Shown here: one piece after another, positions 10,494 through 20,879 of the stretch | How positions within the stretch are numbered: the first letter of the stretch is position 1 | How the letters are laid out: every line of letters begins with the position of its first letter | Origin: Morinoia aosen | Taxonomy: Eukaryota; Arthropoda; Malacostraca; Amphipoda; Talitridae | Assembly: GCA_030386875.1 (NCBI GenBank) | Contig: CM059560.1 | Location: forward strand, 48,154,757-48,218,756 | Length of the DNA stretch: 64,000 bases | Direction of reading: 5' to 3' | The notes under the pieces: generated by a model | What the model saw: the letters and a program-made list of their open reading frames with translations, nothing else | Told to the model about the DNA's origin: nothing | Databases searched by the model: none | Translations under genes and position numbers: made by a program

Positions 10494-10849
10494 CCCCTCT
10501 GGGGGAGACAACTATTGTATCTATGGGAATTAGCGCTCCCAGAGGGACAATGTGAGGGCCCGAGCTTAAGGTTAGGTAGGCTTTCTTTTTGTTGAAATAG
10601 AATAGGTTTTTGCTGTGTTACGGACCATCTTTTTTCGGTTCACTGCTGTCCTGTTTTTCAGCACCTCCTACTTTCTTCTTCAACTTAGATTATGTTTCAT
10701 GAACTTCTTTCTCATCTTACTGTTTCTATGCCCCTTCTGCATAGATTCCCCATTCTCTTATCTCCATACTAAATTGTGCATTCCTCCTTCCTCTCTTCGA
10801 TAGGCTCTTATTTTGTAGCGGTTAGGGAGGCTTAAACTAACTTATAATC
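10494..10849 (+). mobile_element. SINE-like family S1, copy E (full length)
   Basis: 356 bp, the same length as copy C, flanked by a perfect 13-bp duplication TTGTATCACCTCT (10481-10493 and 10850-10862). It starts CCCCTCTGGGGGAGAC and ends GGGAGGCTTAAACTAAC plus TTATAATC. The internal open frame 10615-10803 is repeat-derived. Confidence 0.9.
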
Positions 10850-11054
10850 TTGTATCACCTCTGTTGTGGATAGTGAGGGTTAAATTAATGTATCTAATTT
10901 TATCGAATTTGACTAGAGCAAATCGAAAGTTATCTCAGAAAAATATTGTCTCTTTAATACTTTTACCTTTAAATATTGCATGTTCCCAGTTATCTTATTC
11001 TTGGCGATCGCGGTTTTTCATCATATTCTTACAAGTATGTATGATTTTTGGTTT

Positions 11055-11300
11055 GCCCCCGAGCTAAAGGTTAGCTAGGTCTTCCTTTTGTTAGAATAGA
11101 ATAGTTTTTTTTCGTTACCGAGCATCTTTTTTGGTTCACTGCTGTCCTGTTCAACACCTTCCACTTTCTTCTTCAACTTTTATCTTGTTTATGAATTACT
11201 TTCTCAACTGGCTGTTTCTATGCCCCCTGTGCATAGATTCCGGGTTCCCTTAACTCCATACCATACTAAATGGTGCTTTCCTCCTTCTTTTTGGAACGCC
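11055..11300 (+). mobile_element. SINE-like family S1, copy F (truncated at both ends)
   Basis: It begins at CCCGAGCTAAAGGTTAGCTA and runs through the pyrimidine-rich middle to CCATACTAAATGGTGCTTTC. The head is missing. It is followed at 11290-11420 by a degenerate tandem of TTTGGAACGCC(T)TT-like units, which appears to be an expansion of the S1 segment CTTTGGAACG. Confidence 0.8.
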
Positions 11301-11429
11301 TTTATGTTTCTATTATTGGAATGCTTTTGTGGTTTTAGTTGTTGAAACGCCTTTGTGTTTCTTTTCTTTGGAACGCCTTTACTATTTTCTTTGGTACGCC
11401 ATTGCTATTTTCTTTGGTAAGCGTTTTAT

Positions 11430-12465
11430 AAGGAAATAAACCCGATTCTAATGAAGTTTTGTACAGAAATAGCAATGTCCAATATTTGTTGTTTTAAATC
11501 AGTCGTAAATTCATTACCAAACAAAAACCAACAAGCGGGTTCTACCCACCAAAAAAATCAATTTGAGCAACTTTTGTTTTCGTTGAGGACCGCCTATTAT
11601 TTTAAATACCTCTTTCGGTTTGCTAATCTTACTCATTTCTATTTTTGTCAGTGTAGTGCGTTTTTTTTCCGCTTGCTTGGCAGCTGTCTGAAGCGACTTA
11701 TTTAGCGAAGTTCAAGAGTAGCTCGGAGCCAGTCAGTTATACGGTGAGACCTGTGCCTGATCCCGCGGTAAAATGTGTTGCAATTGGCTGGCGCGGTTTT
11801 AAATTCATAAGTTTTCCTGAGACCAGCGCTACTCACATGAAGCGTTCGCATTCGGTTTTGCATGCCTTTTACCCTCGCAAAGCGAACATCCAGTGGAGAG
11901 TTGGAGCCCTAGGACGATATGAAGCTGCCCTCTTTTGGGTGGCCGTCACAATTTGCAGCGTCTGGTTGACTTCATTCTGTGGCATTTTCTGTGGTCGATC
12001 TTGTTATCTATGTACACTCGGACTTTCTGTACCATAGTAAAAAACCTGTAATAAAGTAGTATGTATATACTGTTTATTAGTTTAAGAATAAAATCATAGC
12101 AAACATTACATTTCCATGCAGATCGTTTTAGTGTCGTCATATGCCTACATGAAATTAAAGTATATATATCTTTTCGTTGGTCATTATTCCTCTGTGTTCC
12201 ATTTTTCGTGCTGATTCGAGTATATAGATTTAACAAAATTCAATATAACGTTACTGGTGTAATACTTTTACCGCGTGAAACCAGTTTAAATGAACGTGTA
12301 GAACGAACATGAAAGTTGAAAGATACTTTTCCTTTATAACCTAAAAAAAAACAATTTAGAATGATTGGGTTGAACCAAGAGTTGAGTTCCTGTGTTACTT
12401 GTGAAAAATATAATAGAAAACTATAAGTTAAGGCGCTTGTGAATAATACGATGGGACAGATTATA
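11430..12465. other. no gene recognised
   Basis: The open frame at 11744-12037 has nearly balanced base composition, but I recognise no domain and the borders do not look spliced. The rest is AT-rich. Confidence 0.4.
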
Positions 12466-12467
12466 AG

Positions 12468-12505
12468 TTTTAGCCTCCCTAACCACAACAAAGGTGTTTC
12501 CCGGA
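12468..12505 (-). mobile_element. SINE-like family S1 fragment, reverse strand
   Basis: AGCCTCCCTAACCACAACAA is the reverse complement of the S1 3' end, which reads GGTTAGGGAGGCT. Only about 35 bp can be matched. Confidence 0.6.
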
Positions 12506-12789
12506 GAAAAATCAGGAACACAGTAATAGCTTATTCCTCGTAGCGGGCATAGGGGTAAAATACCTCAAATATTGAGCCCATGTGATTTGACAAACGTAAG
12601 GAATGTTTGCGCTGTTAGCGACGTCAGCCTTCTGAAGTTTCCCACTGGAAATTGGCCAATGATGTTGAAATGAAACATTTGTTCTTGAACGAAGCCCGTT
12701 AATTCAGATTGACCGCAATTAGTTACACTGAAGTTCAATATGCGACTCATATTTAAAATCATTTGTAGTGAAGAATTTTGAAAATAGTA

Positions 12790-14910
12790 AACATTATCTG
12801 CATTTTTGCCTGCGGCGACCCGCAGAATGCAGAAAGCCATCAACAGTGTAAACAACTGGGCTCTTGAGCATGGCTTTACGTTTTCTACTGAGAAGACTGT
12901 AGGCCTTCATTTCCAAGGCCGCGGCCGCTGTGATCCTCCTTGACTGGTGCTGGGGGAGAGACAGTTTTTGACCGCAGCGTAAAGTTTTTGGGGATGACTG
13001 TGGATGATAAGCTCAACTGGAAACCACACCTGGCTGCTCTCAAGGTTGAGTGTGCTCGGAGAATGAATCTCCTAAAGTGTATATCTGGAGTAACGTGGGG
13101 AGCAGATCGAGTGACGTTGTTGCGACTATATAGAACCTTCATCAGGAGCAAGATAGACTATGGCTGTATAGTATATCAATATGCCAACGAATCCTCACTT
13201 GCTAAGTTGAATCCAGTGCACCATGCAGCTATCAGGCCAAGCACTGGTGCTTTTCGATCCTCACCCTCTTACAGCCTGTGCGTGGAGAGCGGAAAGCCAC
13301 CCCTGTGGCTCCGACGTGTGCAACTAACCTTACAGTACCTAGCCAGGCTGGAGCAAGTCCCTTTGTCTCCTGCATGGGCCAGTGTGCACGCGCCCCTTGG
13401 TCGACACCTGCCTTTTCCACATTTCATACCCGCATCTGTGGATTACCCAGCGATTACAGCCACAATGCAATTGAGACCCATGCGTATACTCCCAGTACTC
13501 TTGGACAACTCTGCGACATGGCGCGTCCCTATAGAAAGTTTTTGCCCAGGATGCCGGATGCCCAAGAAGGAATCCATGCCCGATCACATCCTGAAGGGAA
13601 TTTTCATGGACCATGTACTTGAAAAGCACGCAAACTCCGTGAAGTTGTACACTGACGGATCCAAAACGGGAGACGCAGTGGGATGTGCCGCCGTGTCTGG
13701 GGAAAGGGTCAGTGCAATGAAACTACTCCCAGAGTCATCAATTTTCACAGCAGAATTGTACGGTGTGATGGAGGCACTGAAATTGATTGAGGACTACCCA
13801 TGTGGCTCTTTTACAATTTTTGTTGACTCGAAAAGCGTAATCGAAGCCACGCAAATGTATAATAGTACACACCCACTCATTGCTGAGATTCTCGTAATGT
13901 TAATAAACCTTGCGAGTAGACGTAAGAGTGTCACGTTATGCTGGGTGCCCGGACATGTGGGAGTATCGGGCAATGAGCGAGCTGCGGAGACAAATGGGGA
14001 AACGTTGAACTTGATGGTCCCATTCCGAGACTACTACCCTCGGATAAAGGCTGCAGTGAGAAGTTTGTGGCAACAGGAGTGGGATAGAACAATTAATAAT
14101 AAATTAAGAAGTATTAAACCCACCGTGCGTGAGTGGATATCTTCTAGTTGTCGCCCTCGTCGGATGGAGGTGATACTCTGCCGCCTCCGTATTGGCCATA
14201 CCCGTTTGACGCACGGGCACTTGATGGAGCGACAGCCACGATGTGAGCGGTGCCACGTTCCTCTGACTGTCAAACACTTTCTTGTTGAGTGCCCTCGATA
14301 TGCAGCTGCCAGGAATGTGTGTTTCCCGAGACTGCGAGGTCCTGATGAGGATGTAATGATCGGAATGCTCAGGGAAATTTTACGCTCAACTTTCGATGTA
14401 TCAGCGCTTAAAATGTTCCTAGAAAAGTGTAATCTGATGTCAGAAATTTAACCAGAGAAAGAACAGCGTAAGCAAGGAACTTCTTCACATCTGAGATGTG
14501 GAAGACTAAACTGCAATATGGCCGGGCGCGCTGCGTAGATGCCTCTGGGGGTTTCAGCGTGGGTAAGGCGCCCGGCCATAAATGGGTGGGCAGCTGAAAC
14601 CCCCTATGGGGCCTTTGGCTGCCCGTGCTAACAAAGTGTGCGTGGATCTGTGGATGATCTCTTCAAAGATCAACTGGGGCTCTTATAAGATGACAAAATG
14701 TGGGTGGAAGTTAAAACGGTTTTTGCGATGGATGTTGCTATGTCTCCATAATGGTAATTTGTGATGAACTTTGAATAGAGATTATATAATGTGCTTTTGC
14801 TGAAATGATGTGAATGTTGTATTTTTTGAACTGTGAGACCTACGGCGCGATATAGTACGAATTACTGAAGCGCTAGCAAATCGATGCTAATACTACTACT
14901 ACTATCTGGA
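12790..14910 (+). mobile_element. 5'-truncated jockey/I-superfamily LINE
   Basis: A non-LTR retrotransposon 3' end. It begins inside the reverse-transcriptase region at about 12790 (CCTGCGGCGACCCGC, encoding AATRRMQKAIN) and runs to a TAC-repeat tail at 14888-14907. The RT thumb motif KFLGMTVDDKLNW is followed by an RNase H domain and a C-terminal Cys/His knuckle. The first 48 codons are in another frame from the rest, with the shift near 12938, just before the long frame. The 5' truncation and the TAC tail are typical of target-primed insertion. It is a dead copy of recent to moderate age, since 500 codons remain open. An RNase H domain favours the I/LOA/R1 side of the superfamily over jockey proper. 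Confidence 0.92.
12940..14451 (+). pseudogene. LINE ORF2 C-terminal part: RT thumb, RNase H, CCHC knuckle
   Basis: 503 open codons. Residues about 10-30 carry the RT FLG motif (VKFLGMTVDDKLNW). RNase H spans about 225-355, with YTDGSK (first Asp), AELYG (Glu), FVDSKS (second Asp) and WVPGHVGVSGNERAA. In active enzymes the last motif reads NERAD, so the fourth catalytic Asp appears to be Ala here. Near residue 430 is CERCHVPLTVKHFLVEC, a C-x2-C-x8-H-x4-C knuckle usual at the C-terminus of these elements. The annotated start is an arbitrary codon inside the element. It is not a host gene. Confidence 0.9.
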
Positions 14911-15959
14911 TCATGCCTTTATATAGCTTTGATTTAGTATTTGCGAAAATTGTGTTTGTCTTGACGACTGGTCGATCAACAATATTATGAAAATAGCTTT
15001 CGTGGCCACCGTTGGCGCACGTTGCTGTCGAAGTATTTTTTAGCAGTCGTTTTGCTCTACGTCTTACGTTATCTTTGCTGTGTGAATAGAGAACTCTTTT
15101 TAATCCACCGAAAGATTTGGTATTGGTTCGGTGAATGGGCTCATTTTTGTGTAGCTTTGCAGGTTACTTATGGATTTACGCAGCTCGTGCTGTATAAGTT
15201 TTCTATTCGCGTCTTCACGAGCGCCCGCACCCCGATGCAGTATCTCATTTACTGCTGGCTTGCAGCCCCGGTGGGAAAATGACTATAAATAAAATATTCG
15301 AAGGATTTTTTTTATCTCATAACTTTGCACTCCGAGTGCTGCTGTTAAAAAATATTTGCTGACGTACATCTTACTTTGTAAGACGTAACATGTGACTTAA
15401 TAATTTAGCCAGTTTAGCTGTAAGGATTTATTTCTTTACCAATGGGCTTCGCTTCATTTTGGGGGCAGTGCCCATCAAACACGTGGGAATCTTCATTAGC
15501 ACTCAAATTTTTTTTTGTATTCGAAGATGGGAAGAACTAAACGAGAAGGTGGGATAACTTTTCCCCAAGTTTTGAACTTAATAGGCGCGCGAGGTTGGCT
15601 TTCGGTGGCGTTTTTTTTTTTTGAATTTGTGTGATGCAACAGATCTGCCTGACTTCATCATGGGCGAATACACCTAAAAATTTTTAGTTCTACACCTTAT
15701 CTTCTGGTCAAGCCGGTGTTGTATTCGGTGATATACCATTGCATTTTTGCAGTGTTCATTGCTCAGATATGCATGTTCTCAAGTAGACGAGGCAAGCACG
15801 TAATGAATGTTGGTAAATTTGAATGGTAAAAAAGTTACGAGAATAATAGAGATTGCATCAATTTTATCGTAATGACGAGTAAATCAATATTACAATCAAT
15901 CCTAAGCTGTTGCTTGAAATATCAGAATTTTCTTTACGCAGCTCAAAATAAAAAACAGT
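14911..15959. other. no gene seen
   Basis: AT-rich unique-looking DNA. The frame at 15022-15282 is not recognisable. Confidence 0.4.
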
Positions 15960-15961
15960 AA

Positions 15962-16185
15962 AATAATAATAATAAATAATGAAGGCATCTACGGATGCTT
16001 TATTTCCAATCAAGCCTGATACATATCACCTTGTACATTGGATTTTCAAATGCCTTATAACTAACGCAAGGACGCCATGACGCTTTCCCCCGGTCGAGAC
16101 CGGTACCCATTTCAGACACCTGGGTAGAGTGGGGTATTGTGCTTGGAATTTTTCTCCTATACCCAACAGAGAAAATCAAGGAAAA
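15962..16185 (-). mobile_element. tRNA-type SINE family S2, reverse 5'-truncated copy
   Basis: The reverse complement of the 3' two-thirds of the SINE at 23333: GCTTTATTTCCAATCAAGCC, CTTATAACTAAC, GACGCCATGACG, CCGGTACCCATTTC, ACACCTGGGT, GAGTGGGGTATTGTGCTT. The tRNA-like head is missing. The tail on this strand is (AATA)n at about 15962-15980. Confidence 0.85.
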
Positions 16186-16189
16186 TCAA

Positions 16190-17985
16190 AGGAAGATATG
16201 AAATCAAATGCCACAACTAGAAATAGCAAAAAAATTTAATATTTTTCCAGTTTTGTGATCACTGTTTGCGAAGTTAGAGGGTGGAAAACTATACACATCT
16301 TATTTTGAGACGGGATAACTGGACTCCTATTTAGAAACAGGAACATATTTTTTATATAAGTAACGGACTGCGCGCTTTCAAGTTAGAGGCAGAATTCTAC
16401 CAGGTATAAGTAAGATATTCCCAAACTGAGTACTGTATTCCACTGCAAAAGTCTATTTGAAGCAATATAGGAAAATTTATATAATTCAGGTTAAGTGTGA
16501 CTAAGACTACGTAACAGCGAATAACACAGTATTTCAAGCGGGAAATTAGCCTCAGCAATTCAGAAATACTTTTGAATGAAGCTCTAAATCCTGTTCCATT
16601 GCTCAATAAAATGAGTTCGTTTTTTCAATGACGTGTGTTCAAATTTTAGGCTCTATACTAACTAGGTATAATACATAGAAGATTCTTGAGAGTTAAAAAA
16701 GAATTACATAGCTTCGCTTTGATAATTGCAGCTGTTCACGTTAAGATACTCCGCAAATGCGTTACACATTGTCTGTGCTGACGTATAAATTATGGCTTAC
16801 TTTAGCTATACCTATTCGTATTTATTCATTCTCCTCATATCTGAAAGATTTCAATTTATACTTCAAGTTTTGTTTTTATTTCGATCTTGGAGTGAAAATT
16901 ACGCATCGAGCGAAGCGTGTGTTACGATAACCCAAACGTTTAAAGTAGAATTTTCTCAATTCAGTGTGGTAGCCAGCCGTTCAACCACAGAAGAAGTCCG
17001 ACACAGTCGTGGTGCTCTATAATACTGAGTTTCCAATCGAAGGAGTCAGTGAACCTATGGGGTTTATTCACGTTTTGAATCTGTCAATACCTATTTCATT
17101 GTTTTCAGAAACATTAAAGTTCATTTTATTTAGATCAGTCATTGATTTCATAATTCAGAACTGCATACGTTACAGGAGTGGTGAAGCAGGCAACGGCGAT
17201 GGGAGTATGCAATAGGCTGCTGTTTGACCAACAGCCCGCCAGTCCGTTGCTAAACAATGCCCTTTGCTTGATAGCAGCATTGGTCTTCACTTTAATCGCA
17301 CTCTCTCCCAATTCTGTCTTCTCTCACTCATTCTGTTAACATGGAATGCACTTTTCTTTTTTCGTTTAAATCTACCCCGGAAATACTCAAGACAAAATGG
17401 TTTTGCTCTAAAAATGTGACAAAAGGGTATAATTTTCAAGGCGAGGGACAGTGAATAGCTTTTGATCGTGAACTGAGTCAATTAAAAATCCCAATATGTA
17501 CTACACTTTTTTGTGGTTTTAAAATAGTTCAAAGATTTATTGATAATAATCATGCACATTGTTACAAGTTAGACATAAGAATATACCTGATATTTAACAA
17601 TCCGCAATATTTCCATTGCTCAAAACTGAGGGTAGCGAGTTTTATTTTAAGATTTTCTATCACACATCACATTTAAAATGTGATTCTCTTATATTTAAGT
17701 TTCCCCGAACATTTAACACATTTTATCATTCTAAAATAAGGCATAAAACAACACTTCAAACACTAAATTGGACGTTGCTGGTATACGCCATTCCATTCAA
17801 CCGTGGCCTTAAAATCTTGATGTTGCAGTTCACCTTGGAGGCGCGTAAGAGGTGACCCTAAGCGGTCAGACAAGGGTAAGACTTTTACGTTGCCTCCTCG
17901 AGGGAGATGACCTCTCTTTGTGTTCCTGCTGTCCTGGAAACCAGGAAGGAGATTTGAGAATTCGTTACAATGAATCAAGCATCCT
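16190..17985. other. no gene recognised
   Basis: AT-rich intergenic DNA. No splice-bounded open frame with a domain was seen. Confidence 0.4.
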
Positions 17986-17989
17986 GCGA

Positions 17990-18062
17990 GCTAGGAAAAT
18001 TCTTCGGAAGAGAGGCTACTGTGGTGACCCCGCTGCCTCGGGTACTCCGATTCAGGAACGAT
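17990..18062 (+). repeat. unclassified dispersed repeat R1, copy 1
   Basis: GAAAATTCTTCGGAAGAGAG, then a short variable part, then CTGCCTCGGGTACTCCGA. It matches the reverse strand of 20518-20600. Class unknown; too short to assign. Confidence 0.6.
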
Positions 18063-18069
18063 GCTGACT

Positions 18070-19811
18070 GCAGTTGACTTGAAATGTCTGTTTTTAACTC
18101 AATTAATTGTCACAAGTTAAGGGTGTAAGTCCTCAAATTTAATTCCTGAGAGTTTAGTCGTAGTTATGGATAAAGAAGGTAACATAACTAGTGAACATAG
18201 AACAAGGTAACAGAATTTTGTAACAGAACTAGGGAGCTACACATTTGTAGTTCACTCACTAGTTATTTTTCCAAAGGTATTACTAAACTTCACAAAGCAC
18301 TGCGATCACACTGATGTACTGTAGCTCAAATTTTGTGTCACATTTTCATGGACGACCATTACGCATGCAGTTCTTTCTTTTATAATGACTGAAGTTAAAA
18401 AATTGTTCCATTGTTCAGTAAATTATTACTTGAATATTAATTACAGGATTATCATATTCATGAAAAGTTTTCGCAATTTCCATTTATTGCTCAATTACAC
18501 TTAATTATAAAATTTATCATTCAAAATCTGATGCGACAATGAAATACGTTGTTCGGGACAATGAATTGTCTCAACGAGAAACAATGAGCAAGAGACCCAA
18601 GAGAATGAGAAACAATGTGATATCTCTGTTTTAAGATATAATGAAAAACGATCTATATTCTGCATAGTATATGCGGAAGATTTGAATGTGTTTTCAGTCC
18701 AAGTACCTGAGGACAGAACTACTGTTTCCGTTCCGTATCATACATCGTTCACTTTATTCATCAGAAACTGATGTTGCACGCGAAAATCAACCGTCATGCA
18801 TGCAGTAGGGGCCTGAATGTGTTTTCAACAAACCGATGTCTGTGATAGGTGCGCCACTCATTCTTAAAACTAGCATCGCATTTGTTTACATTGAATGCAG
18901 TTGTTTTTAATTTTTTATTCCAAACTATTTCTGACGCTTTCCAAACATCACAGAACTTATGAGGGTAAGCTGTTTATTTCTTTCGCGAATACGGAGTGGA
19001 ATTTCCGACTACATTTCTATGAACTGTTCTGAAGGTCACATCACCATGATTTAAATTGAAACATGTTTCCGGAGAACCTTACACCCATTCTTTTCATTGC
19101 ATGTCATATTAATAAAAAATAGAAGCTTTTGAAGGATCACGAATTTAAGAAATTAGCTGAATCCATAAACTAATTTGAAGTAGTAGGACGTAAAAGACGG
19201 AATTTCCGTTTCTTCCGGGAAACTAATACCGTCATTTATCAGATTAGATTTATGGAGTGACTTTGTGAAATCCCTCCTGAACACAACAGGCGTCAGCAAA
19301 TAGCTTTCTTGGAAGAGATCGTGTGGCTTTGCTCCAGTGATGACCTTGATTCAATCCGCTGTGTGTTCCATCCGTAGTGATGTTGACGGTAGTTGGATGA
19401 TTACGTACAATAGTTTCACGCTCACTAAAGTGAAATAACGGACACGCAATAACGACCCTCTTGCGGTAAAATTATGCCTAGCGTGTGAAAGTATTTCACC
19501 ACCCTAGAACTTCTAATCTTTATAATTTTGTTTGTGTTTTTGCGGAAGCAATAATACCAGCGTGAGCATCTTTCACGAATGTAACGGATTCACGACACAC
19601 AGTTAATCGAAAAGAAGGAGTTGAAGAAATGTTTTCGTAATAATTTATTTAATAATGAAGAGCTTTTCAAGTTCATTTTCATTCGATGTTTATAAATTTA
19701 ATTCAAGTAGATTAACCTGTCGAAGTGTCGATGCGCAAATGAATTGTTTCGGAACAACCCTATAAGTAGTAAGTTCTAAATGACATTACGATCAAACCTA
19801 GCGAAACTTGA
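18070..19811. other. no gene seen
   Basis: AT-rich intergenic DNA without a credible exon. Confidence 0.4.
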
Positions 19812-20036
19812 CACGTTGACTACAAAGGGTTAAACTGAAGTTCAGTGTTCAACTCAAACTTAAATTTAATTCGAAATTTTTTAGAAATTTTATACCCACC
19901 AAACATTAACTGGGTCCATTATATACGATTGATTTAAAAGATTGCTAAAATTTTCTCAAACGATCCATCGACGGGTCGTTTCGCAGCAGGAAAACTTAAG
20001 CACGATCCCCCAATCGGTCGCATCGCAGTTAAAGTG
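19812..20036 (-). mobile_element. TTAA-type MITE (family T3), copy 1
   Basis: A 225-bp element in reverse orientation relative to the copy at 20656. It starts CACGTTGACTAC after TTGA and ends CGCAGTTAAAGTG before TTAA (20037-20040). The body shares GGGTTAAACTGAAGTTCAGT and the GGGTCGTTTCGCAGCAGGAA segment with the other T3 copies (28661, 61009). Confidence 0.8.
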
Positions 20037-20059
20037 TTAATTTCTTCTCCTATACCTGC

Positions 20060-20200
20060 ACTGGCGCGATGTTTGCAGACTACGTGGGGGCGTGGCGAGT
20101 TGCGCGCGAGGGTGTTCACTACATCGCGCCAGCCTTCACTTGCACTTCTTCCGGGTGGACACTCGCATGCCGATCTCCGGCCGGTCATTTCGTGATGGTT
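20060..20200. other. GC-rich island with a short inverted repeat
   Basis: About 140 bp, clearly more GC-rich than its surroundings. TGGCGCGATGT and ACATCGCGCCA are exact inverted copies about 50 bp apart. It could be part of a promoter, an old element or a hairpin; nothing decides between them. Confidence 0.35.
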
Positions 20201-20517
20201 CGCAGTACTTCCAGTTCCGTTTTTGAATGCACTTGAATGCGCAGGAAATGAGATTAAAATCCTTAAAAGTACGTTGAGGAACAAGTCACTACTTCACGCA
20301 TTGGATGTAATGTACTATACATCGTTTTACTTGGTAAAGGTTTACTCTTCATACTATACAGCGTTGATTTTTCTATTGCCATGCAGCGAATCATGCTACA
20401 AATCGCTCACGCGCATTCATTCAAAACTAGCAAGAGTGGTATTATATTTCTGAAAAACGCGTTAACATGCTTTAAATTAAATAAATGCTTTCTTTTGTCT
20501 TACATTTATACTTGTAC

Positions 20518-20600
20518 GCCTATTCGGAGCACCCGAGGCTGCGCCGTCGACCCAGCAGCCTCTCTTCCGAAGAATTTTCATAACTTACAGGCTGTCCTGT
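20518..20600 (-). repeat. unclassified dispersed repeat R1, copy 2 (reverse)
   Basis: CGGAGCACCCGAGGCTGCG and CTCTCTTCCGAAGAATTTTC are the complement of the unit at 17990-18062. Confidence 0.6.
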
Positions 20601-20655
20601 AAACAAACCAGCGACGCAGTCGCAAGTATTGACAACAATCTTACTATTTCTTTAA

Positions 20656-20875
20656 CACGTCAAGTGCGGCGTGACCCACCGGTGGTCATTTAGGTGATTT
20701 TCATAATGCTGCTGGCCGACCAGCAGTCACTGACTCAATTTTTATAAATACTAAATGAAAGTTAAATGAAGGCATGATCCAGTCAATGTTTGCTATTTTC
20801 AAATTTTCTTACTACAATTGACTCTAAATTTGAGCCGGATATTGAACTTCAGTTTAACCCGCCGCACTTAACGTG
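20656..20875 (+). mobile_element. TTAA-type MITE (family T3), copy 2
   Basis: A 220-bp element with perfect TTAA on both sides (20652-20655, 20876-20879). Its 16-bp inverted ends differ at one base: CACGTCAAGTGCGGCG and the complement of CGCCGCACTTAACGTG. It is the best-preserved T3 copy. Inside, CCCACCGGTGG is a palindrome shared with copy 4 at 61009. piggyBac-type MITE by its TTAA duplication. Confidence 0.9.
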
Positions 20876-20879
20876 TTAA

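Noticed and set aside
11744-12037. 97-codon frame as a conserved exon
   Set aside because: No recognisable domain, and the borders lack matching splice sites.
12940-14451. Longest open frame as a host gene
   Set aside because: The RT FLG motif, RNase H and CCHC knuckle, with truncation and a TAC tail, show it is a LINE fragment.
19934-20284. 116-codon minus-strand frame
   Set aside because: About a third lies in the T3 MITE and the rest in a GC-rich island; no domain.
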